Below are positions 46,728-55,745 of a stretch of 64,000 bases of DNA, in pieces; position 1 is the stretch's first letter, and each line of letters begins with the position of its first letter. The stretch lies in the NCBI RefSeq assembly GCF_016583575.1, contig NZ_NRRG01000021.1, forward strand, positions 1-64,000. Reading direction: 5' to 3'. The position numbers and the translations under genes were made by a program. Source of the stretch: Thiocystis violacea. GTDB taxonomy: Bacteria; Pseudomonadota; Gammaproteobacteria; Chromatiales; Chromatiaceae. The notes under the pieces were generated by a model, which saw only the letters and a list, made by a program, of their open reading frames with translations, was not told the origin of the DNA and did no database searches.

Positions 46728-47450
46728 CTACCAAGCCACATCGTCGAGCGTCTCCTCGCCCGTGTAGTCGGTGAGATCTTCCCGGCGCAGTGGGTTATCG
46801 ACGCGGGTGAGCTCGTCCTGATCGATATGGATGCGGATCTTCTGGCGCGGCAGATAATGATTGGCCGGCTTGGTGCCCCATTCGGGCATGAGCTGATAGC
46901 CGCCGCGCTCGCGAATCGCGACCGAGACCTCGGAGTCGGCATCGTGGACATCGCCGAACAGCCGGGCACTGGTCGGACAGGCCAGCACGCAGGCGGGCTT
47001 GCGATCGCGCTCGGAGAGCTTGGCGTCGGTGATGCGATCGATGCAGAGGGTGCATTTCTTCATCACCTTCTGCTGCTCGTCGACCTCCCGCGCGCCGTAG
47101 GGGCAGGCCCAGGAGCAATATTTGCAGCCGATGCATTTGTCGTAGTCGACCAGCACGATGCCGTTGTCCGGACGCTTGTAGGAGGCGCCGGTCGGGCACA
47201 CGGGCACGCAGGGCGGCTCCTCGCAATGCAGGCAGCTCTTGGGGAAATGAACCGTCTCGGTATTCGGGAAGGTTCCGACCTCGAACGTCTGCACCCGGTT
47301 GAAGAAGGTGCCGGTCGGCGAGCCGTCGTAAGGATTCTGGTCGACCATGGGACCGGCCCACCCGGAGGTGTTCCACTCCTTGCAGGAGGTCACGCAGGCA
47401 TGACAGCCGACGCAGACATTGAGATCGATGACGAGTGCGAGTTGAGTCAT
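46728..47450 (-). CDS. soeB: Sulfite:quinone oxidoreductase iron-sulfur subunit SoeB
   Basis: This 240-residue ferredoxin-like subunit carries four [4Fe-4S] cluster motifs: CVGCHACVTSC, CLHCEEPPCVPVC, CIGCKYCSWAC, and CTLCIDRI plus CVLAC. This pattern is that of DmsB/PsrB-type subunits. It would transfer electrons from the molybdenum centre of SoeA to SoeC. No signal peptide is present, which fits a cytoplasmic enzyme. The start MTQLALVIDLNVCVGC is standard. Confidence 0.93.
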   Translation of the reverse strand: MTQLALVIDLNVCVGCHACVTSCKEWNTSGWAGPMVDQNPYDGSPTGTFFNRVQTFEVGTFPNTETVHFPKSCLHCEEPPCVPVCPTGASYKRPDNGIVLVDYDKCIGCKYCSWACPYGAREVDEQQKVMKKCTLCIDRITDAKLSERDRKPACVLACPTSARLFGDVHDADSEVSVAIRERGGYQLMPEWGTKPANHYLPRQKIRIHIDQDELTRVDNPLRREDLTDYTGEETLDDVAW

Positions 47451-47466
47451 GCTTCAGCCTTCAGGT

Positions 47467-47500
47467 CGTAGGATGGGTAGAGCGTAGCGAAACCCATCCT
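47467..47500. repeat. REP palindrome, GTAGGATGGGTAGAGCG type, copy 3
   Basis: CGTAGGATGGGTAGAGCG is followed by TAGCGAAACCCATCCT, forming a stem of GGATGGGT with ACCCATCC. It sits in the 246-base soeA-soeB spacer, which otherwise shows no gene and only further scraps of GCCCATCC-like sequence. Confidence 0.8.
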
Positions 47501-47696
47501 CGAAGCTCCCGGACACAAAGATACCAAGGATGGACAAAAGCCCGAGCCCGGCGCCCTGGATACGGCACCGCCGGCCATGCCCATCCCGGCGGCTCCGAGG
47601 ATTGGAGGATGGGCACGCGCGACAAGCGTCGAGGCTCGACCCCAACACCCACGACGGGGCTTCGCCCATCCCAAGCCGTGGAATCTCATTGGAATC

Positions 47697-50594
47697 TCAT
47701 TTCTTGCCGAATACGCCAGCCATGTAGGCCTGCCATTTACCGCGCTTCCTGTCCTGTCCAGGCAGGCGCGGCATCGGCGTGAACTGGGGCGAGGTCACCT
47801 CGGGCTCGCTGGGGTCGGCCTTGTAGACACGCACCCGCACGTCGAACCAGGCGGCCTGCCCGGTCACCGGATCGGAATTGGAAAGGTGATCGCCGGCATC
47901 GTGGGCGGGCAACTCCTCGGCGATGAGGTGATTGAGCAGAAAGCCCTTGCGCGCCTCGTCCGCCGACGCGCCCAGACCCCAGGCGCCGGCGGCCTTGCCG
48001 ATCGCGTTCCAGGTCCAGACCGTGCCCGGCTCGACCGCCTCCGAGAATCGGCACATACAGCGCACCCGACCGTGCGGCGACTCGACCCAGATCCAGTCGC
48101 CGTCCCCGAAGCCGTTGGCGATACCGACGCTCGGACTCAGGAACAGATAGTTGTGGCTGTGGATCTGGCGCAGCCAGGCGTTCTGGCTATCCCAACTGTG
48201 ATACATGGCCATCGGACGCTGGGTGAGCGCGTTCAAGGGGTAGCGCCGGGTGTCGGTGAGCTGCGTCTCCAGCGGGTCGTAATGGAAAGGCAAGGGATCG
48301 AAGTAGGTCTCGACACGCTGGCGCAGACGATCCGGCGGCTGGCGCCCAGGCCATTTGCCCTGGGCGGCGAGACGAAATTTCTGGAGCACCTCGGAATAGA
48401 GATGCAGCGTGATGGGCTCGGCGTAGCGGATCATGCCGTGGGCGCGCGCCCAGTGCAGATAGCCCTTGTTCCAGTTGCGCATGTACTGATAGTTGCGCGG
48501 CAGCTCGTGGTGATAGAAGCAGCCGTTCTGGGCGTACATCTCCCACTGACGCGGATTGGGCTCGCCCTTGAGCACCTGATCGCCGCTCTTGCCGCGCCAG
48601 CCGGCCAGGAAGCCGATGCCGGAGCCGGGCGAGGTCTCGTAGTTGACGATGAAATCCGGATAGTCGCGGTATTTGCGGCTGCCGTCGGCCTTGACGAAGG
48701 CGGGGAGTTTGAGCCGGGAGCCAAGCTCGATCAGGACATCCTGAAACGGCTTGCACTCGCCCTTGGGCGGAAGCACCGGGATACGCACCGCGTCGACCGG
48801 GCCGTCGAACTCGGAGATCGGGCGATCGAGCATGGAGAGCGCGTCGTGACGCTCCAGATAGGTGGTATCGGGCAGCACCAGATCGGCGAAGGCGACGGTC
48901 TCGGAGGCGAAGGTATCGCACACCACCAGGAAGGGAATCTTGTAGTCCCCGTTCGGATGCTTGTCGACCAGCATCTTGCGCACCTCGACCGTGTTCATGG
49001 TCGAGTTCCAGGCCATGTTGGCCATGAACAGCAGCAGGGTGTCGATCGGATAGGGATCGCCGCGCCAGGCGTTGGTGATGACGTTGTGCATCAGGCCATG
49101 CACCGAGAGCGGATACTCCCAGGAGAAGGCCTTGTCGATGCGCACCGCCTCGCCATCGGCGTCCACGAACAGATCCTCCGGCTTGGCCGGCCAGCCGAGC
49201 GGCAGGCCGTCGAGCGGGGTGTTCGGCTGCACGGCTTCCGGCCCATGCGGCGGCTTGGGACAGGGCGGAATGGGGCGCGGATAGGGCGCCTTGTGCCGGA
49301 AGCCGCCGGGGCGATCGATGGTGCCGAGCACCGTCATGAGGATACCCAGCGACCGGATGGTCTGGAAACCGTTGGAGTGCGCCGCCAGACCGCGCATGGC
49401 GTGAAAGGCGACCGGGTTGCCGGTCACGGACTCATGCTCGTTGTCCCAGCAGTCGGTCCACTTGATGGGCAGCTCGATCTTCTGATCGCGCGCCGTGACG
49501 CCCATCTCGTGCGCCAGACGGCGGATGGTCTCGGCTGGGATACCCGTGATGGGCGCCGCCCACTCCGGGGTGTACTGCTCGACGCGCTCCTTGAGGAGTT
49601 GGAACGAGGGCTTGACCGGGGTGCCGTCCGGCAGGGTGTAGCTGCCCATCAGCCGCGGATCGGCGCCCGGCGTGTGGGTGCTGATGGGACCGTCGATGTC
49701 ACGATCCCACCAGAGCTTGTTCTGGGGATCGAAGCAGCCTTCCTCGACATGCATCTCGGCCCGGTAGAAGAGACCGTGATCCGCGCGACTCTCATCGTCC
49801 ACCACCAGTTCCGCGGCATTGGTGTACTGGACAAGGAATTCGCGGTCGTAGAGGCCCTTGCTCAGGATCTCGTGCGTGATGGCCAGGATCAGGGCGCCGT
49901 CGGTGCCGGGCTTGATCGGTACCCATTCGTCCGCGATCGCGGAATAGCCGGTGCGGATGGGGTTGATGGAGATGAAACGACCGCCGCGCCGCTTGAACTC
50001 GGAGATGGCGATCTTGAGCGGGTTGGAGTGGTGATCCTCCGCCGTGCCGATCATCACGAAGAGCTTGGCGCGCTCCAGGTCCGGTCCGCCGAACTCCCAG
50101 AAGGAGCCGCCGATGGTATAGATGAGTCCGGCCGCCATGTTGACCGAGCAGAATCCGCCATGAGCCGCGTAGTTCGGCGTGCCGAACTGCTTGGCGAACA
50201 TGCCGGTCAGGGCCTGCATCTGGTCGCGGCCGGTGAAGAGCGCGAACTTCTTGGGATCCTCGGCGCGCAGCCTGGCGAGACGCTCGGTCAACATACCGAA
50301 GGCTTCGTCCCAGGAAATGACCTCGAAGGCGCTCTCGCCGCGCTCGGCGCCGGCCTTGCGCCGCAGGGGCTGGGTGATCCGCCCCGGCGAGTACTGCTTC
50401 ATGATCCCCGAGCTGCCCTTGGCGCAGATCACGCCCTTGTTCAGCGGATGGTTGGGGTTACCGTCGATGTAGCGGACCTCGCCGTCACGCAGATGCACGC
50501 GGATGCCGCAGCGACAGGCGCACATGTAACAGGTCGTCTCCTTGACCTCGACTCGGCCGACAGTGCTGTCCGAGTGGCTGACTGGGTCCTGCAT
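47697..50594 (-). CDS. soeA: Sulfite:quinone oxidoreductase molybdopterin subunit SoeA
   Basis: This 965-residue enzyme of the DMSO-reductase superfamily should oxidise sulfite to sulfate in the cytoplasm of sulfur oxidisers. The N-terminal [4Fe-4S] motif is CYMCACRCGIRVHLRDG...CAKG. Molybdopterin-dinucleotide binding parts include GGFCSVNMAAGLIYTIGGSFWEFGGPDL and the C-terminal RYPLNALTQRPMAMYHSWDSQNAW region. No Tat signal is seen. I assign SoeA because the three-gene set matches the Allochromatium soeABC arrangement. ATG 50594 has AGGTG upstream and precedes the conserved region. Other substrates (polysulfide, tetrathionate) are less likely. Confidence 0.9.
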   Translation of the reverse strand: MQDPVSHSDSTVGRVEVKETTCYMCACRCGIRVHLRDGEVRYIDGNPNHPLNKGVICAKGSSGIMKQYSPGRITQPLRRKAGAERGESAFEVISWDEAFGMLTERLARLRAEDPKKFALFTGRDQMQALTGMFAKQFGTPNYAAHGGFCSVNMAAGLIYTIGGSFWEFGGPDLERAKLFVMIGTAEDHHSNPLKIAISEFKRRGGRFISINPIRTGYSAIADEWVPIKPGTDGALILAITHEILSKGLYDREFLVQYTNAAELVVDDESRADHGLFYRAEMHVEEGCFDPQNKLWWDRDIDGPISTHTPGADPRLMGSYTLPDGTPVKPSFQLLKERVEQYTPEWAAPITGIPAETIRRLAHEMGVTARDQKIELPIKWTDCWDNEHESVTGNPVAFHAMRGLAAHSNGFQTIRSLGILMTVLGTIDRPGGFRHKAPYPRPIPPCPKPPHGPEAVQPNTPLDGLPLGWPAKPEDLFVDADGEAVRIDKAFSWEYPLSVHGLMHNVITNAWRGDPYPIDTLLLFMANMAWNSTMNTVEVRKMLVDKHPNGDYKIPFLVVCDTFASETVAFADLVLPDTTYLERHDALSMLDRPISEFDGPVDAVRIPVLPPKGECKPFQDVLIELGSRLKLPAFVKADGSRKYRDYPDFIVNYETSPGSGIGFLAGWRGKSGDQVLKGEPNPRQWEMYAQNGCFYHHELPRNYQYMRNWNKGYLHWARAHGMIRYAEPITLHLYSEVLQKFRLAAQGKWPGRQPPDRLRQRVETYFDPLPFHYDPLETQLTDTRRYPLNALTQRPMAMYHSWDSQNAWLRQIHSHNYLFLSPSVGIANGFGDGDWIWVESPHGRVRCMCRFSEAVEPGTVWTWNAIGKAAGAWGLGASADEARKGFLLNHLIAEELPAHDAGDHLSNSDPVTGQAAWFDVRVRVYKADPSEPEVTSPQFTPMPRLPGQDRKRGKWQAYMAGVFGKK

Positions 50595-50708
50595 GGGGTG
50601 GCACCTTTGACGGGATGGCGACGGGACAATCGCCACATTCTAATATTCAGGCCACCGATGTTTCAAACCCGATCAATAGTAGACATTGATTTAGACCGGA
50701 CATCCGGA

Positions 50709-50735
50709 CAAAAAGAAGGGCCGCGAACGGCCCTT
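50709..50735 (-). terminator. Terminator of the 90-residue gene upstream of soeA
   Basis: On the minus strand a stem AAGGGCCG/CGGCCCTT with a 4-base loop is followed by CTTTTT. It lies 26 bases after the stop of the small gene and should isolate it from soeA. Confidence 0.85.
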
Positions 50736-50760
50736 ACCGGAGGAGGGATCAACGCACCGA

Positions 50761-51033
50761 TCAGGCGGCGGCATACCCGGCCGGCAGCCAGGCGCTCAAC
50801 CGCTCGCGTTCCTGCTTGATATCGACGGTGAAGAAGTGATTCAGCACCTCGAGTGCCTCGGTCAAATCCTCGCAGGGCCACTCGTTGGTCACGGTGCGGC
50901 AGGTCCAGTCCTCGACATGGAAGCAGCAGTGACCACCCTTGGCGGCACCCTCGGCGTCGAAACGGAGCCGATAACCTGTAGATGTTTTCGGATCCCACTT
51001 ATAACGGATCGCATTTTCGCTTGATTCGAACAT
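50761..51033 (-). CDS. Conserved hypothetical protein, 90 residues
   Basis: I do not recognise a family with certainty. The product (MFESSENAIRYKWDPKTSTGYRLRF...) is rich in aromatic residues and contains three Cys (GGHCCFHVEDWTC, then WPCEDL) that could bind a metal or form a disulfide. It has no signal peptide. ATG 51033 is used; an in-frame ATG at 51054 would add seven residues. The gene has its own terminator and lies upstream of soeA. A function in sulfur metabolism is only suggested by position. Confidence 0.7.
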   Translation of the reverse strand: MFESSENAIRYKWDPKTSTGYRLRFDAEGAAKGGHCCFHVEDWTCRTVTNEWPCEDLTEALEVLNHFFTVDIKQERERLSAWLPAGYAAA

Positions 51034-51403
51034 GTCCTGGCCTTCGTATCGCAATCGAGTTCAAGAAGACGGCCGTCCCACCTCAAATGCCGCCGGAGCT
51101 GCCTGCCGTAATCCCGACGAGTCAGTCACACAACAAGGACTGTCTCATTTAGGCTGCATGCTGCATCTCATGGCCTAATTCTAGTACATGGATGCAACAA
51201 ACAACAACCTCCGTTCGCGGCGATTTTGTGCAAAAAACGTGATGCATTAATAAGATTTAAGAATCCCGGCATAGAGCTAGGGAATTAGCGCGCGGACCAG
51301 CCCCGAAAAAAGTTCCATTTTCACAACAAAAGGCATTGACGGGGAAGCTTCGAACGCCCTTGCAAACCCGATTTCAACCAGCGGCATCGAGTCCAGGGCT
51401 TGC
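51034..51403. other. AT-richer spacer between metA and the 90-residue gene
   Basis: The 370 bases contain several AT-rich stretches (for example 51180-51270), where the promoter of the small gene may lie. I see no gene, terminator or repeat that I can support. Confidence 0.45.
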
Positions 51404-52498
51404 CTATGACCAAGGTGTGGCGTCTTTACCCATGCCGAGCCCCAGCGGATCGTCCGGGTCGACGCCCGACATGAAGGTGCGCGTCCGTTCGTTGTTGGTG
51501 ACCTGATAAACCAGGCCCATCCAGTTGCCGATGACGCCTTCCGCCGTGTCGTGCCAGGTGTTGTGCAGTCCGGCCGTGATGAGCCGCTCCGGAAACAGGG
51601 GCGGCTCTCGCCCCTGCTCCAGGGCCGCGAGGATGTGACCGCGATGCTCGTCAAGAATGGCGCGCGCCTGTAACCCGAAATAGCTGTCCGGGAAGGGCGG
51701 ATAGTCGCGCCGCGCGCCGACGATGAAACGCTTGATCTCGCGCTTGTATTCCTTGAGCAGGGAAATGGTGTCGTACTCGGGATGCCCCTGGAAAAAGACC
51801 TGCCGGAACCCGTCGGGACTAACCGCGAGATGAACGCCGGCCTCGGCGCTCTCGGCCAGCACATGCAGACCCGCGGACAGGAACTGGTCGTGGCTGATAT
51901 CGTTGAACCGGGAGTGCGGAACGTCGAAGCGGGTGTTGACGTCGCCCACCAGCGGATGCCCGTGCGCGACCACCCAATGCGGAAAAACGCCCCAACGCTT
52001 CGCGGGCAGCGGTTGGCGGCACTGACCATAGCGGAACTGCATCACCGCGTGGGTCGCGAGACAGGAGCAGAGGGTGGAGCAGACATTCGCGTGAGCCCAA
52101 TCGACGACCTCGATCAAGGGCTCCCAGAACGGCTCCCGAGACAGATCCGGACCGGTCACGTTGGCGCCCGTGATGATGAGCGCGTCCAGCCCCTCGGCGC
52201 GGATCCGCTCGAAGGGCGCATAGTAACGCTCGATGTGGGCGCGCGCCTCGGGACCGCGCTCCAGGCTGCTCAAACTGAAGGGATGGACATAGAACTGGGC
52301 GATCTGATTGCTCTCGCCGATCAGCCGGAAGAACTGCCGCTCGGTCGCCGACAGGGCCGTATCCGGCATCATGTTGAGCAGACCGATGTGCAGCTCGCGG
52401 ATGTCCTGATGGAGCGCCAGATCCGGGTCGAGAATCTGCTGTCCCTCCTCGCGCAGGCGGGCGAAGGTGGGCAGGTCGTTATGGGCGACGATAGGCAT
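51404..52498 (-). CDS. metA: Homoserine O-acyltransferase (MetA family)
   Basis: This 364-residue protein belongs to the MetA fold, which acylates homoserine (with succinyl- or acetyl-CoA) in methionine synthesis. The start MPIVAHNDLPTFARLREEG and the segments GLLNMMPDTALSATERQFFRL and GLDALIITGANV are typical. The nucleophile is Cys146 in CSTLCSCLATHAVM, and the general-base His sits in FFQGHPEYD. The final ~30 residues after the MetA core are slightly longer than in Escherichia coli. Acyl-donor preference cannot be settled by eye. The leader holds ten heptamer repeats. Confidence 0.93.
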   Translation of the reverse strand: MPIVAHNDLPTFARLREEGQQILDPDLALHQDIRELHIGLLNMMPDTALSATERQFFRLIGESNQIAQFYVHPFSLSSLERGPEARAHIERYYAPFERIRAEGLDALIITGANVTGPDLSREPFWEPLIEVVDWAHANVCSTLCSCLATHAVMQFRYGQCRQPLPAKRWGVFPHWVVAHGHPLVGDVNTRFDVPHSRFNDISHDQFLSAGLHVLAESAEAGVHLAVSPDGFRQVFFQGHPEYDTISLLKEYKREIKRFIVGARRDYPPFPDSYFGLQARAILDEHRGHILAALEQGREPPLFPERLITAGLHNTWHDTAEGVIGNWMGLVYQVTNNERTRTFMSGVDPDDPLGLGMGKDATPWS

Positions 52499-52510
52499 GG
52501 GTTGTCGGCG

Positions 52511-52580
52511 TTGTCAGTTGTCAGTTGTCAGTTGTCAGTTGTCAGTTGTCAGTTGTCAGTTGTCAGCTGTCAGTTGTCAG
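52511..52580 (-). repeat. Perfect heptanucleotide tandem array, (CTGACAA)10, in the metA leader
   Basis: Exactly ten 7-bp units occupy 70 bases, read as TTGTCAG on the plus strand and CTGACAA in the metA sense. Only the ninth unit, counted from 52511, has a substitution. The array ends 12 bases before the metA ATG and is followed by a CCGACAA remnant. Confidence 0.97.
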
Positions 52581-52640
52581 GGAGAGTTTGAGCTGGGGTT
52601 TGGCGAATTCCAGGGGCACCGCCCCGGCTGACGTGACACC

Positions 52641-53501
52641 TCAGGCGGCTTCGCTTCGCTCGATCGCCGTCTCGATGAGTTCGAGAAAATCCCGCTCGTC
52701 ACGCACCCGTGCGGCGTCCTCGGAGGAGACGGTGTAGCCGTGCGGGCGGGCGATCGCCTCGTAACGCGGAACCCGTGAATGGAAAAGCCGGGGAAAGACC
52801 CAGCGGGTGAAGTCGTCCGGATCGATCTCGGCCACGTAGCTCAGTCGGTTCAGTTCCAGATAGTCCTTGACCGCGACTTGCAGGAAGTCGGGCCGGTAAT
52901 AGAGCGGCTTGGGGTCGGCCTGGGCGCGCTGGATCAGCTTGATCTCGTCCGCCTCCGGCACCCGGATGTAAAGAATCAGGCTGTGCTGGGCGAGCATCTC
53001 GATGACGCGCGGCTCCTCCAGTTCGCAGAGACTGCCGCCGACGTCGTTGACCAGATGGGCGTAGCTGTAGATCTCCTGGGCCTTGCGCACGAATTCCGGC
53101 AGGTCGAGCATGGCCGCGATCTCGGCCTCGCGATAGAGCGCCTGACGGCGGCTGAATTCATCCAGCGGCAGACCGCCCAGCTCGGGATTGCCGAGCTTGC
53201 CGATGAAGCTCAGGACCGGTCCCAGGTCGTGGATCTTGATGATGTTGCGGATGGTGATCCAGTCCTTGCGCAGCAGCTCGCGCAGGAAGGTATCGCGCAT
53301 GGCGCGCGCCTTGATGAGATCCAGGATCGGCTCGTCGAGGTAGCGGGTGCCGATGCGATAGTCGCCCGAGTAATGGAACCAGTCGCTGCGGCGCAGCATC
53401 GCCGAGAGATAGGTCTTGCCGACCCCGGACATGCCGAGCAGGGTCACGCATTTGTGCTTCCAGGCGCGAAATTCCTCGACCGTGAACTTCAAGATCCGCA
53501 C
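52641..53501 (-). CDS. P-loop ATP-binding protein of unknown function
   Basis: This 286-residue protein has a Walker A motif GMSGVGKT at 23-30 near its N-terminus, and a HLVNDVGGSLCELEEP stretch in the middle. The sequence resembles conserved, uncharacterised ATPase-like proteins of Chromatiales. No membrane segment is seen. It contains EYSY/EIYSYAH aromatic stretches and a long helical C-terminus. Neighbours metA and uup give no functional clue. It could be a nucleotide- or small-molecule kinase, but I do not recognise a catalytic lid. Confidence 0.8.
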   Translation of the reverse strand: MRILKFTVEEFRAWKHKCVTLLGMSGVGKTYLSAMLRRSDWFHYSGDYRIGTRYLDEPILDLIKARAMRDTFLRELLRKDWITIRNIIKIHDLGPVLSFIGKLGNPELGGLPLDEFSRRQALYREAEIAAMLDLPEFVRKAQEIYSYAHLVNDVGGSLCELEEPRVIEMLAQHSLILYIRVPEADEIKLIQRAQADPKPLYYRPDFLQVAVKDYLELNRLSYVAEIDPDDFTRWVFPRLFHSRVPRYEAIARPHGYTVSSEDAARVRDERDFLELIETAIERSEAA

Positions 53502-53627
53502 TCCACAATGACTGACGAGGCCGCGCCCCGGACCGCCCGCGCGCCGAGCGGCGCGCGAGCCATGAATCGATCCCGGATCTTAATGCAGCCCCCACATCCA
53601 TGACCACCGACACGCGAGGCGCGGTCG

Positions 53628-55526
53628 TCATTCCCTGGCGGCCAGCGCCTCCCAGCGGGCATAGGCGGCCTCAAGGGCGGCGTCGACCTCTTCCAGCTTC
53701 GTCCTGACCTTGACGGCCTCGCCGCCGTCCGCCTGATAGAGCGCGGGATCGGCCAGGCGTCCGTGCAGTTCCGCCTGCTCCAGCTCCAGCGACTCGATCC
53801 GCGCCGGCAGCTCGGCCAGTTCGCGGGTCTCCTTGTAGCTCAGCTTGTCCGAGCCGCGCTTGGGCTTGGCCGACTCCGGCTCCTGACCGACCTGGCGGGC
53901 CGGAGGTTTGGCCGTTGGCGGCTCGGCGGGTCGGGGACGCTGCGCGAGCCAGTCCTCGTAGCCGCCGACATAGTCGTTGACCCGTCCATCGCCCTCGAAG
54001 ACCAGCGTGCTGGTCACGACATTGTCCAGCAGGGCGCGATCGTGGCTGACCAACAGCAGGGTGCCGCTGTACTTCACCAGCAGTTCCTCCAGCAGTTCGA
54101 GCGTCTCGGTATCCAGGTCGTTGGTGGGCTCGTCGAGCACCAGCAGATTGGCCGGGCGGGTGAAGAGCTTGGCCAGCAGCAGCCGGTTGCGCTCGCCGCC
54201 GGAGAGCGCCTTGACCGGCTGACGGGCGCGCTCGGGGGTGAAGAGAAAATCCTTGAGATAGGAGAGAACGTGACGGCTGGAGCCCTCGATCTCGATCTGA
54301 TCGCTGCCACCGGCCACGTTGTCCCAGACCGTCTTCTCGGGGTCGAGCTGGGCGCGCATCTGATCGAAATAGGCGACCTGGAGATTGGTTCCGCGCTGGA
54401 TGCGCCCCTGCTGGGGCTCCAGTTCGCCGAGCAGCAGCTTGAGCAGGGTGCTCTTGCCGATGCCGTTGGGTCCGATGATACCGATCTTGTCGCCGCGCAG
54501 AATCAGTGTGCTGAACTCCCGGATGACCGGCGCGCCGCCCCAGCCATGGGTCACGCCCTCGGCCTCGGCCACCAGTTTCCCGGAGCGATCCGCCGCACTC
54601 ACGCGGATGCGCGCCGAGCCCTGAAGTTCGCGGCGCTCGCGGCGTTCGTCGCGCATGGATTCGAGCGCCCGCACCCGGCCTTCGTTACGGGTGCGACGGG
54701 CCTTGATGCCCTGCCGGATCCAGACCTCCTCCTCCGCCAGCCGACGGTCGAACTGGTCGGCGGCCTGGGCCTCGGCGTGCAGACGCTCCTCGCGTCGGCG
54801 CAGATAATTGGCATAGTCGCCTGGCCAGTCGGTGAGGCGTCCGCGATCCAGTTCCAGGATCCGGGTCGCGACCCGTTGCAGGAAGCGCCGGTCATGGGTC
54901 ACGAACAGCAGCGCGCCGGGGAAGCCGACCAGGAATTCCTCCAGCCAGGCGATGGTCTCGATGTCCAGATGGTTGGTGGGCTCGTCGAGCAACAGCAGAT
55001 CGGGTTCGATGACCAGGGCGCGCGCGAGCAGCACCCGCCGCTGGAGACCGCCGGAGAGCGCCTTGAAATCGGCCTCGGCGTCCAGCCCGAGGCGCGAGAT
55101 CACCTGCTCGGTGCGCTGCTCGATCTCCCATCCGCCCTGATCGTCCAGTTGATGCTGAATATGCGCGAGCCGGGCCAGATCCTCCTCCGAGGCGTTCGCC
55201 CCCAGTGCGTGCGAGCGCCGGAAATATTCCCGCGCCAGCTCGCCCAACTCGCCCAAACCGGACGCCACGACCTCGAAGACCGAGGCGTCCTGCCCTTTGG
55301 GAACCTCCTGGGCCAGACGGCCGATCCGCACGCCCTGCCCCGCCCGCACCTGACCGCTGTCCGCCTGAACCTCGCCATCGATGATGCGCAGCAGGGTGGA
55401 TTTTCCGGTCCCGTTGCGTCCGATCAGACAGATCCGCTCGCCGCGCTCGATCGCGAACGAGACCTCATCGAGCAGGGGTGGCTGGCCGTAGGAGAGGCCG
55501 ATCGCATCAAGGCTAAGCAAAGTCAT
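53628..55526 (-). CDS. uup: ABC-F ATPase Uup
   Basis: This 632-residue soluble protein has two ABC domains with Walker A GRNGTGKST and GPNGIGKST, signatures LSGGLQRR and LSGGERNR, and DEPTNHLD/DEPTNDLD. Between them is the ABC-F linker, and at the C-terminus is a coiled-coil DNA/ribosome-binding extension (LPARIESLELEQAELHGRL...EEVDAALEAAYARWEAL). Length and C-terminal extension indicate Uup rather than EttA or YheS. ATG 55526 has AGGAAG about 6 bases ahead. It is divergent from the Crp/Fnr regulator gene. Confidence 0.95.
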   Translation of the reverse strand: MTLLSLDAIGLSYGQPPLLDEVSFAIERGERICLIGRNGTGKSTLLRIIDGEVQADSGQVRAGQGVRIGRLAQEVPKGQDASVFEVVASGLGELGELAREYFRRSHALGANASEEDLARLAHIQHQLDDQGGWEIEQRTEQVISRLGLDAEADFKALSGGLQRRVLLARALVIEPDLLLLDEPTNHLDIETIAWLEEFLVGFPGALLFVTHDRRFLQRVATRILELDRGRLTDWPGDYANYLRRREERLHAEAQAADQFDRRLAEEEVWIRQGIKARRTRNEGRVRALESMRDERRERRELQGSARIRVSAADRSGKLVAEAEGVTHGWGGAPVIREFSTLILRGDKIGIIGPNGIGKSTLLKLLLGELEPQQGRIQRGTNLQVAYFDQMRAQLDPEKTVWDNVAGGSDQIEIEGSSRHVLSYLKDFLFTPERARQPVKALSGGERNRLLLAKLFTRPANLLVLDEPTNDLDTETLELLEELLVKYSGTLLLVSHDRALLDNVVTSTLVFEGDGRVNDYVGGYEDWLAQRPRPAEPPTAKPPARQVGQEPESAKPKRGSDKLSYKETRELAELPARIESLELEQAELHGRLADPALYQADGGEAVKVRTKLEEVDAALEAAYARWEALAARE

Positions 55527-55745
55527 GAATCTTCCTGGGGAATCTCGGAGGACGGGAGGGGTCCGAGGTTGACGCCGCCGCGCGGAGCCGGGCTTTCCAC
55601 CCGGTCTGGCGGGGCGAAATCTTGCGGGATTGTCATTTCTCAATGACATCTCGATACAAGGCCGCCCAGCCCGTCAACTTCGATTAATATTGTATCTTTG
55701 AGCGGCTTGATGGCTCGATTGGTTTAGGAATCCACTCAAACACCG

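Noticed and set aside
52511-52580. Heptamer array as a CRISPR array
   Set aside because: Units are 7 bp with no spacers and no cas genes nearby. It is a simple tandem repeat.
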